This document shows positions 33,196-44,665 of a stretch of DNA of 64,000 nucleotides, in pieces. The first letter of the stretch is position 1. The number at the start of each line of letters is the position of its first letter. This DNA is from Plasmodium coatneyi (taxonomy: Eukaryota; Apicomplexa; Aconoidasida; Haemosporida; Plasmodiidae), in contig NC_033559.1 of the NCBI RefSeq assembly GCF_001680005.1, forward strand, positions 1,612,001-1,676,000. Reading direction: 5' to 3'. Under the pieces are notes generated by a model. It saw only the letters and a program-made list of their open reading frames with translations, was not told where the DNA came from and searched no databases. Position numbers and translations under genes: made by a program.

Positions 33196-35405
33196 CTTTC
33201 AGTGGGAGAGTCGGAGAGATGTTTTGTTTTATGAGGTGTGTGTTGTATGTGGGGGGAGTCACACGTAGATTCGTTACATATACCTGCAGCGGTTGGGCTG
33301 GTGCGCTTCTTCACAGGACTCTATTTTGAGGAGCTGCGTTAGGCAACACTCTTTGCATTGCCTTGCTTAGCCCTTTTACGTGCCACCAAACACTTCCTGC
33401 GCGTAGCGGCGTGCAAACGCGAAGTATAATCACGGACTATAGATACAGAGTCAGAAAAAAAGAACGCGCAATTCTGAACGTTCGGGTCAGTATCTACGCG
33501 GCACGTATGTGCAAACACATGCGTGGGTTACGTTACACGCTGTTTAATTTGAACAATTTTTTTTTTTTTTTTTTTTTTTTATTTTTTAATTAAAAAAAAA
33601 AAAAAAAGAAAGAAAAATTCTGTTCAGCGAATGACCTCGAAAGAGAGAAAAAAGGTATCCCTTTTATTGTGTATTTTTTTTTTTTTATATTTTGCTGCTT
33701 TGCTTCTCTTATTCATATTTTGTAAGCCAATTTTTTTTTTTTTTTTATTCAGTGGTTTGTTTGTTACCCGTTCAGCGTTATTGTCGCTTATTTCGGCTCC
33801 TCCGGAGCACATGCTTGGCTGGTTTTTATCATCCCCCTTTTCGGCGCACCTTAAGTGGCGTACAAATATATGCCGTGCATATGGGCAGTTCACAAGGGTA
33901 GGTTAACGCGGACAGTTAACATGGGCATGTGAATATGGTGGTGACAACTCGTCGGGGCTGGCTGACCGTTTGGCGAGCCCCACTTTTTGTTCTGACTAAA
34001 AATCAGAGCGATTGAGAAGGCGCACTCAAAAGCTGCGAATGCAACCCTACGCGCCTCATTAAAGATGCTGCAAAAAAAATCTATGGGCTCAGCGCATACC
34101 ACCTGGCGCATGAGTGCCTTTGTTTGTGGGCGCAACGGGGTAGATCAAAATAAGAGGTTTCAAAATATATGTACATATATACATATATATATGTACATAT
34201 ATTTCTTGCTCACATTTATTCTGCCTTTTTCGCATCTTATACGAATTTCACATAATATTTTACTTTATTTTTTTCTGCTTCGTTTTGCTTTATTATATTT
34301 TTTTTTTTGTTCTGTTCGCTCGCCTTTGCGAAAGCATTTTCAATGTTTGTTGCACTGTGCACAGCTTTTTACTCCCCTTTGTTGTCGTCCAGCGGGGGGG
34401 CGCGCATACGTTTTGTGAACACCCGCTGGGCAACAACGAAGGAAAGGGATTGGCTTGACCACCTCAGATATATCATTTCACCGTGCAAAAACTTGTTGAT
34501 TTTTTTTTCTCGTAAATTCGATTTTTTCTTTTTTACGGATGATGATTACAACTGTGTCGTTTTGGGCGCGAATGGGTGCGACGAAGCCACTCAGACGTTT
34601 TATCTTCTCTTGGTGGCAAGCCACCTCTTTGCATCAGTTCGCTACCCCCCCACCTGACGCTGCATAGATAGCATATGCATACATATATACGATCGTAAGT
34701 TAAGGGTGGGCCAATAACTGAGCAAGCAAAGAAGCACCACCAATCGCGTTTGCTATACAAAAGGGGGTAATGATCACCCAGACTGTCACCTGTTTTTTAT
34801 ATCTCCTCACCAGACGAGCTATTATGGAGGCCTTGTGCGTTTCATCAGTGAAAGGAAGCGCTGTTCACACGCGGATAGGATGGATAACTTTCCCCGTTTG
34901 GTAAAATTATTGCGTCCTTTTTTTTCCTTTTTTCTTTTTTGGGGTGACCCTGCTTGGGTAACCAACATAATTAGCACAAAAATTGTGTGGAGGGCATCAT
35001 TTGGGTGATGCCCGACGCGGGGTAAGTTAACCCATGGCAAGGTAGCCTCGGTAACACGCAATTACAGACTTCCATATATTGGCTGATAGGTAAAACTTCC
35101 TCCAAGTGAACAGTCAAACCCATTTATTATAATTGCTGTTGCGTCTCATCCCACAAGAGTTGAAAACAATGTGTATATTTCACTGTGCATAAAAAAAAAA
35201 AAAAAAAAAAAAAAAATAGCTAGCTGGCTAGCCACAAAAATAACTTAAAAAAATTAGCTTAAAATTTCAAAAAAAAAAAAAAAAAAAAAGGGGGGGGAAA
35301 TCAGGTTAAGAAGTAAAAGCGTCGTCTTTTACACGTGGATGCATTAAAGCGGGGATTAAAAAAAGGTACAAATGTGCGCGTTTCATCATATGTATGTTCA
35401 CTTCC
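33196..35405. other. Intergenic region upstream of the acyl-CoA synthetase
   Basis: About 2.2 kb between two minus-strand genes; it should hold the synthetase promoter and the 3' UTR of the RING gene. T and A runs are frequent (33557-33580, 33591-33607, 33733-33746, 35189-35215, about 35270-35289). An AT-rich palindrome lies at 34165-34202, and TAGCTAGCTGGCTAGCC directly abuts an A run at 35217-35233. No exon or RNA gene is recognised. Confidence 0.5.
34165..34202. repeat. AT-rich palindromic repeat (ATATATGTACATATAT)
   Basis: Two copies of the self-complementary sequence ATATATGTACATATAT are joined by ATACATATAT, so the DNA or RNA could form a hairpin or cruciform. It lies about 1 kb upstream of the acyl-CoA synthetase start. 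Confidence 0.75.
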
Positions 35406-37293
35406 TCACATACTGCTCTTCCCCTCTGGCACGGTGTCCCGCTTGTTGTCTATGTTGATTTGCAACAGACCACGGACGTCTACAAAGGAAGTGTTAAAAA
35501 TGAGGGGAAGTGATTGGGGGAGGGTCACTACAAATGAATCAACTAACTCTTGTTTTGTTCGTTCTGTTTGGCCTCTCCCCAACGCCTGGATATGTGCGCT
35601 TCAGGAGGGGGGGGGATTGATCTGCCTTACCTTGCCGGCAAATGGGGCACTTGGTGTTTTGCATTCTGACTACGTTTGCGCACTGCAGGGTGAAAATAAA
35701 AATAAAATAAAAATGAAATGAAATAAAAATAAATACATAGTGCATCTCGTTGCGAACCCGTGTGCAGGCGTAGCTGCGTGTCCGCACGGGGAGTCCAATC
35801 CAATTACCACGTTGCACAGGCACATGTGTCTGCAGGGCAGTATGGCGGTGTCCCTCTCTTCCGTCAGGCATATCACGCACTCTCTACGAAAGGGGGAGGG
35901 TCAGCAAAAATGGACAGTAAAATGTGAAGCAAAATAAACGGTGTACAAATCAGCAATGCGCTTATGCACGCGTGCCACGTATCCACGCGCGAACGCACCT
36001 GCCGGACAAGAAGTTGCTGACGGCGTCGGGTTGTGGTGCCTTGGACTTCTCGATGCCGAAAATCTCCTGTACTTCGAAGTACCGATTGCCAAACTGAATC
36101 TTCTGTTTATAAAGCACAAGTTTGTACTTGTCGGCGCAGTGGATGTTGTCCTTCACTTCGTCCTCTTGCAGGTAGGCAAAGTTGTATTGAGCCTGTGGAA
36201 TGGGTGCGCCAAGTGCTCTTAGCACAATCAATATGGGGACGATGTACTCGTAACTGGGTTTGCATTTCAAATCATTCACATCGAAGATATTTAAATTAAT
36301 GGCGTCACTCGGACTGCTCATGTAAATCTGGTTTATCTCCTTCGGGTATATGTTGGTCACTGTGGGGTACTTCGTGGGCGTGTAGCTGTGCCCAGGGGTG
36401 AGGAAAAAAAAAGAAATATAAATAAATAAAAATAAAATAAATAAATAAATAAATAAATAGAAACAACGCGGTGGAGTGAAGGAGGGTTGTTCTTCCCCTC
36501 CTTGGCCGCGCGGGGTACACCCCTCAGGAAAAAAAACTTACAAGGCCTCCCGGTTTTCCGAAAACTCCTCCTTGCAACAGAAATATATAGATATCTCCAC
36601 ATCGTACAAGGCGTCAAAAATGAAGTTTATCAGGTACACATTGTTTCCATGGTTTATAATTTTTAATGTCTTCCGCCGAAGGTTCACAGAGTTCCTCACA
36701 ACCGACGTCCTCTGGATGTTTATGTTGGGTCCTTGATTGATTAGGTCGTACAGGTGCTCACTATCGGTTCGCTGCGAGGGCAGTGGGGGAAAAGATCGCG
36801 TGTTCGACCGGGGGAGTGACGTCGATGAGCTGCTCAACAGCACTAATCGGGGGGATCTTCCTTCCCGCATACCACTTCTTAACAAAATTAACTCATCTAC
36901 ACTTACGTTGATTATGGGCGAGCTGAACGAAATCGATCGGGGCTATAGTTGCAAAAAAAAAAAAAAAAAAAAAAAAAAAATGAAGGGAGGTGTACAAATA
37001 ACGGAGGTACATTAGCAGACATGGCAACGCCGCTAAGTTGTAGACGTGTCCTATCCCGTTGGCACATATAAAAAGTGAAACAGCGCTTCATTTGTGCAGC
37101 ATTCTGCGTGGCCACTTTTAAAAAACGCTTTCTCACATAATGGACGGAGAAGCGATCCACAAATGGAGTTTCCACCCCCCCGACAATAGGGGTAGTGATG
37201 AATGCGAGTAAACCGTATGTGTACACTTACATGGTGATCAGTCCGAAAGTCATCTTCTATGTTGCTAGCTAATGAAGAGCCAATTATTCCCAT
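35406..37293 (-). CDS. MGRN1/LUL-type RING E3 ubiquitin ligase
   Basis: Seven-exon model on the minus strand: 37293-37231, 36942-36907, 36771-36542, 36385-35999, 35883-35808, 35682-35631 and 35479-35406. It totals 918 nt and 305 residues. The N-terminus MGIIGSS fits an N-myristoylation signal (Gly2, Ser6), as in MGRN1 and plant LUL ligases. The middle has the MGRN1-like beta-rich domain: NLRRKTLKIINHGNNVYLIN, FDALYDVEISIYFCCKEEF, then YLQEDEV and YFEVQEIFGIE. The C-terminal RING reads ECVICL, ILPCRHMCLCNVCANV and CPICRQDVRGLLQI, with all eight ligands (C-C-C-H-C-C-C-C). This RING class passes ubiquitin from an E2 to substrates at membranes. Substrates in Plasmodium are unknown. The first exon contains a TAGCTA palindrome. 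Confidence 0.9.
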
Positions 37294-39572
37294 TATACAT
37301 AATAGAGTGAGAACAGGGCATTATTCTACGGCTTCGCTGCATGCACAATTGCGTTTCTCCGCGTTTGGCTCAAGGATTACACGTTTGTAGGTGTACGTTC
37401 ACGTATGGGCAAGTTGCTAAATGCGCCTGCGTGTACATACGCGCGTACATATGCTCGTATATATACTCGTACATATACTCGTACATATGCTCGTATGTGT
37501 GCCTGTGCGTGTACCTCTACACATAGCCCTATGCATACGCGTGCATATTTACATGAACACGTACATACGCATAATGCATATCACGCAGCTTTGACGTGCT
37601 TCACTACCGTTGCAGTACGCTCATTTTGAACGCGCGACGAAACGGTCATCAGTTTGGGTGGAGCGAAGATGCAGAAAAGTAGTGGAAGGGGCGTCCGCCA
37701 GTGCAATCATGTTAGCAAAAGCGAAAAGAGGGGGCGCACGGGTGGAAGAAAAATGGCAGGCAAAAAGTGGCCAGCAAAATGGTAACCCAAAATGGGAAAG
37801 AAGTGGAAAGAAAAGACGAAGAAAAGGCGAAGAAATTAAAAAGGCAAGGAAAGGAAAAAAATGGGAAGAAAAAAAATTCACTTCCTTTCACTTCCTTTCA
37901 CTTCATTTCACTTCATAGCATACCCTGTGTACACGGTCAAACGCGCGAACACAAAATATAACTTAACGCAGACGAAGGGAGGAACCAACAAACGTTTGTA
38001 TACTTTACGCGAAGTTGAAAAAAAAAAAAAAATAAACAAACGAATAAACAAATGAACGAACAATATAATGACACATAAAGCAATTAAAGCGGATGGAGAA
38101 ACACAAAGGGGGAACTGTTTCTATTAAAAATTTGATAACCATGCCATCCTTTTATGGCTGGGTCAAAATGGAGTGAAATTTGCCCAGCTTTGTGTTCAGC
38201 CTCGTCGGAAAGGATATATCCGCCAGGGGAATTATTCCATAAAGGCGCAGTTATGCGAACCAATCGATGCATACGTAGTGTGACACAACGCAGCAGCAAA
38301 GGCCCTTGCGAAGCTTCGGTCCATTCTAGCAGCTCGCTTTGCTGCAGCGACAAAATGGTGCACAAAATATTTCCTGCTCACACATGGTTGTTGAGCACTA
38401 TCATTATAGAACTAATTTGCCGCGTTGAATGAGGAATCACACATGAGGCACATTCCATTGGTGGAGAATACTGGCGTTTTATAAGATGGCCAAATGGTGT
38501 GCAGATGGGGTGTCTCTTGGGGACACTACGCACACGAGCAGTTACGATGTAGCTATAATCAGCTCCGTTCTGTGCAAGTGATGAAAAACTTGTTCACTTA
38601 AAGCGACATATACTTTTTCCTTTTTTTGTGTGCACAAGGCGATTCCACCGATTGTTGTCTCGCAGAAACGGCAAACAAAGCTTTCAAAGATGCACGCTAT
38701 ATGTGTCTACCCCCCCCTGAGCTTTACACCATTGGGTAGCTTCTTTACTAATTCGCTCTGTAAATGTTTCCTATGTTCTTTCGAACTTACGAAAAATTTG
38801 CCCACGTTCATGCTCATTAGACCCTTGAACAGCACCAAGAATGGTTGTGTTAAAATTGGTATTCCCCTTCTTGGCTAGCTAAAAAAAAAAAAAAAAAATA
38901 GCTATTTTACGGCAAGAAATATGAACAGTTAAGGTTATTTTATAAAAAAAAAAAAAAAAAAACAGCTATTTTACGCAAAAATGTGTGCAAAACTATTCTG
39001 CCAATGTGAAGATAAAACAGTCGGATGTGAGAATAAGGCTAGTAAGTAATAACCGTTGCTCGTTAGCGAAATTGAAGGAACTCCTTGCATTTGTATTTCG
39101 CAAACTGTGTGCAGTGCATCCCGAAGTAAAGAAGCGCAACATTAGTGAATAATCGAATGCGTCTTTGCTTAGTTCTCTAACATAAAATGTTACTCCCTTT
39201 TTAAATAGACGCAATGAACAATTTGTCGCTGTTCCTTGCGCGTTGAACGGGTACACCCTTCTGTATTCACCTGCGTTGGACCTCCATACAAACCACGCTA
39301 ACGTCGTTGAAATGTGAGAGGTGTGTGTGTTGGGCACCCCTAGGAAAAGGAAGACGACTTAATCTTCTTCCTCTCCCAAAAGGAAGCCTTCGGTTTGAAG
39401 CAGGAAAAGGGGGATGCATATTCCACAGTGTCCTTTTTTTTTTTTTTTTTTTACTTACACGGTTTGGTAGCTCATTGTGGGAATAGCTGTGTTCACCCTC
39501 GTGTGTGTAATTTTCCTGTGTTTGTTTTTCCCTAAATTGAGCACCCCGTCAAACAGAACCTTTGTCTACAAA
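37294..39572. promoter_or_regulatory. Divergent intergenic region between the RING and coiled-coil genes
   Basis: About 2.3 kb. It starts with an imperfect CGTACATATGCTCGTATATA-like tandem series (about 37435-37500). A CACTTCCTTT microsatellite follows (about 37877-37917). From about 38070 to 39340 the composition is more balanced and homopolymers are rare, apart from two A-runs each followed by a near-identical TAGCTATTTTACG (38899-38911 and, as CAGCTATTTTACG, 38963-38975). Frames of 80-114 codons exist on both strands there but overlap each other and match nothing known. Confidence 0.5.
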
Positions 39573-40283
39573 ATGAGGGGGAAAAACGCGAAGAAGTTGC
39601 GCTATCTGGACTCAAAGGGGATGCTGCACTCGAACGGGATAACGTACGAGCAGGGTGTGAGGAACCCCAATTGGAACAACAAGGAGGATCACAAATTGGT
39701 GAAAAATTACAGTGAATTGCAAAACATACTGATAACGGAAGAAGAGGAGCATGAGGCCCTAAAAAAGCAGCTGAACCTGCTGCAAAAGCAAAGGGAGCTA
39801 TTGCAGTGGCACCTTTGTAACAATGTTAAAAAGCTAAGTATGCAGAGAAGCGAATCCAAATACAAGGAGCAGTTTAGCTCTAAATTGGAAGGGAAGTTGA
39901 ACCTACTGAAGGAGAGCACGAAGATGTACAAGCTGGAACGTGACATACTCGAGGATGAAGTGAACAAAATGGAGGAGCAACTGCAGAGTAAAATACAACA
40001 TAAGGCAAACGTGGAAAAAAAGTTTAATGGATGGATGGATAAGAAAAATGAATATTTAAAGGACCTAAGCCAGGAAAGGAGGAGCGCATTTCAGGAGAGG
40101 AACAGCAGACAAAAGCAGCTGAGGAAACTGCTTCTGGTGGTGAAGCAGGAGGGTAACAAGAGCTACGACATGGACTACCTCAAGATGTGTGAGTTTAACC
40201 TAATAAACCAGCTAAATCATCACAAGGATTATAAGATGCTGGAGATGAGCATGGCAAAGGGGGTAGAGTCACCTTACCGGTAG
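39573..40283 (+). CDS. Coiled-coil protein, function unknown
   Basis: Single-exon model of 236 residues from the ATG at 39573 (MRGKNAKKLRYLDSKG). The frame is open about 32 codons further upstream and reads like a hydrophobic leader, but it contains no ATG, so an additional 5' exon is possible. Residues about 55-215 form a long heptad-patterned coiled coil: EEEHEALKKQLNLLQKQREL, then LKESTKMYKLERDILEDEVN and KMEEQLQSKIQHKANVEKK. A QERRSAFQERNSRQKQLRKL stretch follows. No catalytic motif is seen. The size and style suggest a structural or intraflagellar/centriolar scaffold, but that is only a guess. The gene is convergent with the WD40-like gene. Confidence 0.75.
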   Translation: MRGKNAKKLRYLDSKGMLHSNGITYEQGVRNPNWNNKEDHKLVKNYSELQNILITEEEEHEALKKQLNLLQKQRELLQWHLCNNVKKLSMQRSESKYKEQFSSKLEGKLNLLKESTKMYKLERDILEDEVNKMEEQLQSKIQHKANVEKKFNGWMDKKNEYLKDLSQERRSAFQERNSRQKQLRKLLLVVKQEGNKSYDMDYLKMCEFNLINQLNHHKDYKMLEMSMAKGVESPYR

Positions 40284-40963
40284 AGGAGTTCATTCCCCAT
40301 TTAGTGTAACCCGTGGAGTGGCACATCTCCTGAGTGGAGCTACCGTGGTGGGGCCATGGAGGCGCTTAACAAAGGTAGCTTTATCGTTACTACTGCTGCT
40401 GATTCTGCCATTGTTTTCTTTTCCCTACGGGTGGGTATAGCGAATGACTCGGTTAAGGGGTAGTCACGCGGGTGTATCGGCTCAATCGACCCACCTAACC
40501 ATCTGCGCTTTCCCGTTCAACTGTTTGCACGATTTAATAGGTGCATCCCGTCACGTTCATATGCACTGTGCCATATGGGAAACCCGAAGGAATTTTTCAC
40601 CTCTTTTTTTTGTGTCTGTATGCATGTGCCCTTTGGTGCTTATCACCACACAGGGACGACCATTTTTGCGCATGCCTCTGCTGCGTCTTGAACCCGAATT
40701 TGTCCTTTAAGAATTGTTATGCAGGAATCGTAACGATATGAACGGAGCAATCCGCTTGGTGGATCCAAACACAATTATGTTCAAAACGGTTTTCACTTTG
40801 GTGGTATTTAAAAAGGTGTTTTACAAAAAAAAAAAAAAAAAAAGGGGGGGTACTACCGAAGGCGTGGCACCCCAAGGGAACGGCAGCAACAGCTGGGTGG
40901 TCACGCCAGTCTAACATCTGTGCCACTCTTGCAGTTGCGTTTAACGCGCTCCTGGTTTAGGGT
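40284..40963. other. Convergent intergenic region
   Basis: About 0.7 kb containing an A19-G7 run near 40826-40851. No gene is seen. From memory, P. falciparum has a second acyl-CoA synthetase gene in this interval; nothing resembling one is present here. Confidence 0.5.
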
Positions 40964-43268
40964 TCACCTTTGCGCATCGTCGTGCTTGAGCGTGTTCAGA
41001 ATTCTTGGAAGCGTGAAGACGACGCCACTGGCATCCCCGACGAAGGCTGCGTTGATGCTGGGGTGGATGCAAATGTAACTGATGGGGACATACGGTTCGA
41101 AGTGCTTCTCATATGTCCGGACATAAGAAAAGGTCAAATCTCCATCCACCTTTTTTGTAACATTTGTCACCGAGATGGATCCATCATTACAGCCAGCAAT
41201 GAGAACAACTTTTTTGCTTTTCCAAAACGTTGGACGTTCTAACAGGTATAGGGTAGACAGGGAGGAGTTTTTTTTTGTAACGTGGCTCGTGGGAACCTTT
41301 TTAATTTGTTTGAGCGTTTTTGTGTCCCATACGGAAATGTAATTATTGCCTATTAGTAGGAAGACGTCTTCCAAGAGCTTGGAATACTTTAAATCCATAA
41401 TGGGGCTCTTCGATATGCACGTGTAGAGAAGCAACTGGAAGTCGTATAAGTCGTACACTGCTATGTAGCCACTTCCGAATGCGACCCACAGTTCGTACTT
41501 TTGTGTGACTGCTAATATGGCTGACACGTAGCATTTGTTTGGCGCATTTTTTTCTTTTTTTCTTTTTTTTTTCCTCCTACGGTGTAACATCCCTATGGCG
41601 GAGGCGGTGTCACCCGCTCTGCTTCCGTTGTCCTGATCAGTGGAGTTGCAATACTCGTCCGAGTCGCTCAAGTAGCTGCCGCCGGAGAATTCGCTGGAGT
41701 TTTCCTCCCCGTCTGGCTTGCTGCAGGAGTCGTCCTCTTCGAGGGTGAAGCAGCCATCTTCGTTGTCATCTCCATCTTCCTCATCATCTGCTTCGTCGAG
41801 CTCTTCCTCCTTTTCAGATGATGTATCCACCACTTCTTCATCCTGCCCACCGTTGCTTCCATTTAGGATGGCTTTTTTTTTTTTTTTTTTTTTTTTTTTT
41901 CTTTTTTCGCTTTCCCGGGGGATTATCCTTGCGGCCATCATAACCATGATCGGGATAGGAATTATCACTACTACCGTCGCTATCGCTGCTGTCATCGCTG
42001 GTTTCACTGCTGCGGTGGGAGCCCCCCCTGACGTGGCCGAACAGATGATGCGGATGCACGAGGATTTTTATGATATTCCCACTGGGCACCTCCCAAACGA
42101 AGATGTAGCCCTGCATATTCCCTGCAATGATCCAGTGGATAAAGTTAGCAAAGGTGGACTTGACGGAGAGACCAGATATCTGATACGACAGATCATTGTA
42201 GTCTTCTGCATCGTTTGGACTGTTACCCTGCGTTGCAAACTTACCCGAGTTCCTCTCCCCATTCGTCCCACTAAACGTACCCATGACGCTACCCTTTACA
42301 TGTGAATTATTAAAAGGCTTCCTAGCAGACGAAGCAGAAGAGCCCTTAAAATATTTCTCCAAACATTCCCTTGTATTTAACTTTAGAATACATTCAAACT
42401 CAATGCTTTTATAAACCAGTATGCATCCATTTTGCAGTCCCAAGATTACAGTCTTTCCAATCCCTCCGATGCTGCCATACATCATACAGGTGACCGTACA
42501 AGGGTAAAGTGTCTTGTGTTGAATTAACTTTCCCTTCAGTGTATACTTTTCGTATGCACATGGGGTTTGCACAATAAGGTTTTTCACTTCGTTTGTGTTT
42601 TCCTTTTCTACACTGATAGCAAGGACTGGTCCTGGTTTATTGGGCTGGTTGGGGATTCCGCACCGTTTGGCTACGTAGATATAGTTGGTTAGCACCATGG
42701 ACTTTATATTTGTGAGGAGAAGGGAGAAGCTCCATTTCTTTGGTTGTTCCCATTCCTCGCTTTTTTGGCTTATCTTTATGAGGTTGCTGCTGGTGGTGTT
42801 TGTGCTGTCCGACTTGGTGGACCTCTGCGCGAGGCTCCCTCGGTTTTGCCCCTCCAACGGTTTCCCCTCCAACGGTTTTTCCTCCAACGGTTTTTCCTCC
42901 AACGGTTTTTCCTCCAACGGTTTTTCTTCCAACGATTTGTTTTCGATTGTTACTTGATTGGGTGCTTCTTCGTTAGCATTGTCCTCACCTGGTTTTTCTT
43001 CACCGACCAGCACCTCCCCGTTGCTATTCACTCCGCCATCACTCACGCTGTCGGCTCCTTCCGGATTGACTGCACCTTCATCTTCACATCGTTGGGGCGA
43101 ATGCGGTGGAGGGCTTCCTCGCTGGACTCCTTTATTTGTCTTCCCCTTTGGAGGGGGCTTCTCTTCTGGGTTGTTCTGATTATTGGACGTCCCCCCCGAT
43201 CCTTCGTCTGAATCGGTTAAGTGATGCTCATCCATGTTCTCCATTTTTTTTTTTTTTTTTTTTCTCAT
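40964..43268 (-). CDS. WD40-like repeat protein, split by a frameshift in an A28 tract
   Basis: Two long minus-strand frames abut at a homopolymer. The first runs from the ATG at 43268 to the run at 41873-41900. The second continues from the run to the TGA at 40964-40966. The two halves are in different phases; together they would make about 775 residues. The 5' part has a charged tail with KPLEE repeats, then beta-propeller-like blades (GKTVILGLQNGCILVYK, IHWIIAGNMQGYIFVWEVP). The 3' part carries more blades (LWVAFGSGYIAVYDL, LLIGNNYISVWDTKTLKQI, VLIAGCNDGSISV, AAFVGDASGVVFTLP). The join lies in a low-complexity Ser/Asp/Lys linker between blades. The A28 tract (27 would keep frame) is the likeliest cause: an assembly error, a real length variant, or slippage. 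An unseen intron is the alternative. No specific function can be given. Confidence 0.8.
41873..41900. repeat. T28 homopolymer (poly-Lys in the WD40-like gene) at the frameshift
   Basis: Exactly 28 T on the plus strand, flanked by GGC and CTTTTTTCGC. Read on the minus strand, the tract follows CGA AAA AAG. With 28 A the frame reaches a stop about 14 codons later; with 27 or 30 it enters the long downstream frame. Confidence 0.9.
42852..42941. repeat. 15-bp coding minisatellite (K-P-L-E-E units x6)
   Basis: Six 15-bp units (plus-strand consensus CTCCAACGGTTTTTC) encode KPLEE, KPLEG and KSLEE pentapeptides in the N-terminal tail of the WD40-like protein. The central three units are identical, which points to recent expansion. 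Confidence 0.9.
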
Positions 43269-44431
43269 TTGTGATATTACTGAAGAGGGACAATTGGGTC
43301 AGAACCTTCCACGTGAGGGGGTAGCAATAATGTTACGTGTGTGCTGGAGGTGGAGGTACGTCACGATGGGGTTAAAGAACTATACATAAATTGGAACAGT
43401 GCAGAGAAATGGGTTGCCCCTCCTTTCTCAGGTGCAAAAAAAAAAAAACTACAAATTCCACTGAAACAACAACACACACACAAAAAAAAAAAAGGCGTAA
43501 TCAGGTGGATGCTGTGTTGACTACAGGTAAAGCAAATGGAAAGACACCCCCTGGGAAAACCAACCTAAGTAGGGGCTTTACACAAAAAAGTAAAATAAAT
43601 AATCTAAGCTAAACGATGATTTGCCAGAGGCCTCCCTGTGCAGTCACAAAATTTGTATTAAAAATGGATGAGTATATTTAATTGGCTTGGTAGGGATGAA
43701 ATGAAGTGTCTTGCGTTTTGTGAAAGGAGGAGAGGGATACACCCGATGGTGCTGTAAACGTTGCCACTGGGTAGAATTTATTTTCTGCGTTATCAGAAGG
43801 GAACTGCTCCTCGCGGCACGCAGATAAAAATAACATAACTCGTATGTGCATCATTGCGGTGTGCTACTACTGTTACTAACTTGGGGACAGATACACTTTT
43901 GGAGGGTCTCACCCAGATGAGTTACCTCTCTCTGTTTATGTGTCTGTCTGTTTGTTAGTCTGTCTCTCCTCATTTTTTAAAATGAAGAGAAGGCGACGAG
44001 GTGGAGCGTAAAAAAATACATTCACCAGGATGATACTCCCATCGATGCGACGTTTTACAGTTAACAACGCCGAACGGGGGAGTCCACGTAAGGATGACCT
44101 CGTCTTCGCTCATCCGTTGCAGTTGTAACGGTGGTGGAGGGAAAATTAATTATGCAGCGCTTGGTAGGTCGCTTTCTATATGTTCACGCTTTTTTTCAAA
44201 AGAAACATCTGCAAGGGGAGATGCATTCAGGTGGTACAACGGGGGGTCTCCTCTCACTCGGAGTAGAACCCCCCGTGGGTGCAGCGATGGCAAATGGATG
44301 CAAGCGCATGTTGGTATCATCAACGGTTGGTCGGCATGACAGATAGGCATTCGCAAAAGTCGCACGGTGGCTCCTATACGAAGCACATGCACATATGAAT
44401 GAATAACTCTTTACATGTACCTGCTCGTGTC

Positions 44432-44466
<35 letters not shown>

Positions 44467-44631
44467 AAAGGGGGGGCCTTCATGCAGGCTTAAATGTTAA
44501 AAAAAACAGGCGGGTCAAAATTATTCTCCTGTTGAAAGTCTCTCCTTCCCGTGATCTTTGCGTAGTGCTCGTCAGATGGTGTCACATCAGTTGCTATTTG
44601 GGCACTTTACCATTTTACCATTGCGCTATAC

Positions 44632-44665
<34 letters not shown>

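Noticed and set aside
36405..36460. AAATA/AAAT simple repeat as a possible functional element
   Set aside because: It lies in an intron of the RING gene and is ordinary simple-sequence DNA for this genome.
39477..39572. Hydrophobic leader ahead of the coiled-coil protein at 39573
   Set aside because: It looks like a signal peptide, but the frame there starts at GTG and has no ATG; Plasmodium nuclear genes do not normally use GTG. It is only possible if an upstream exon supplies a start.
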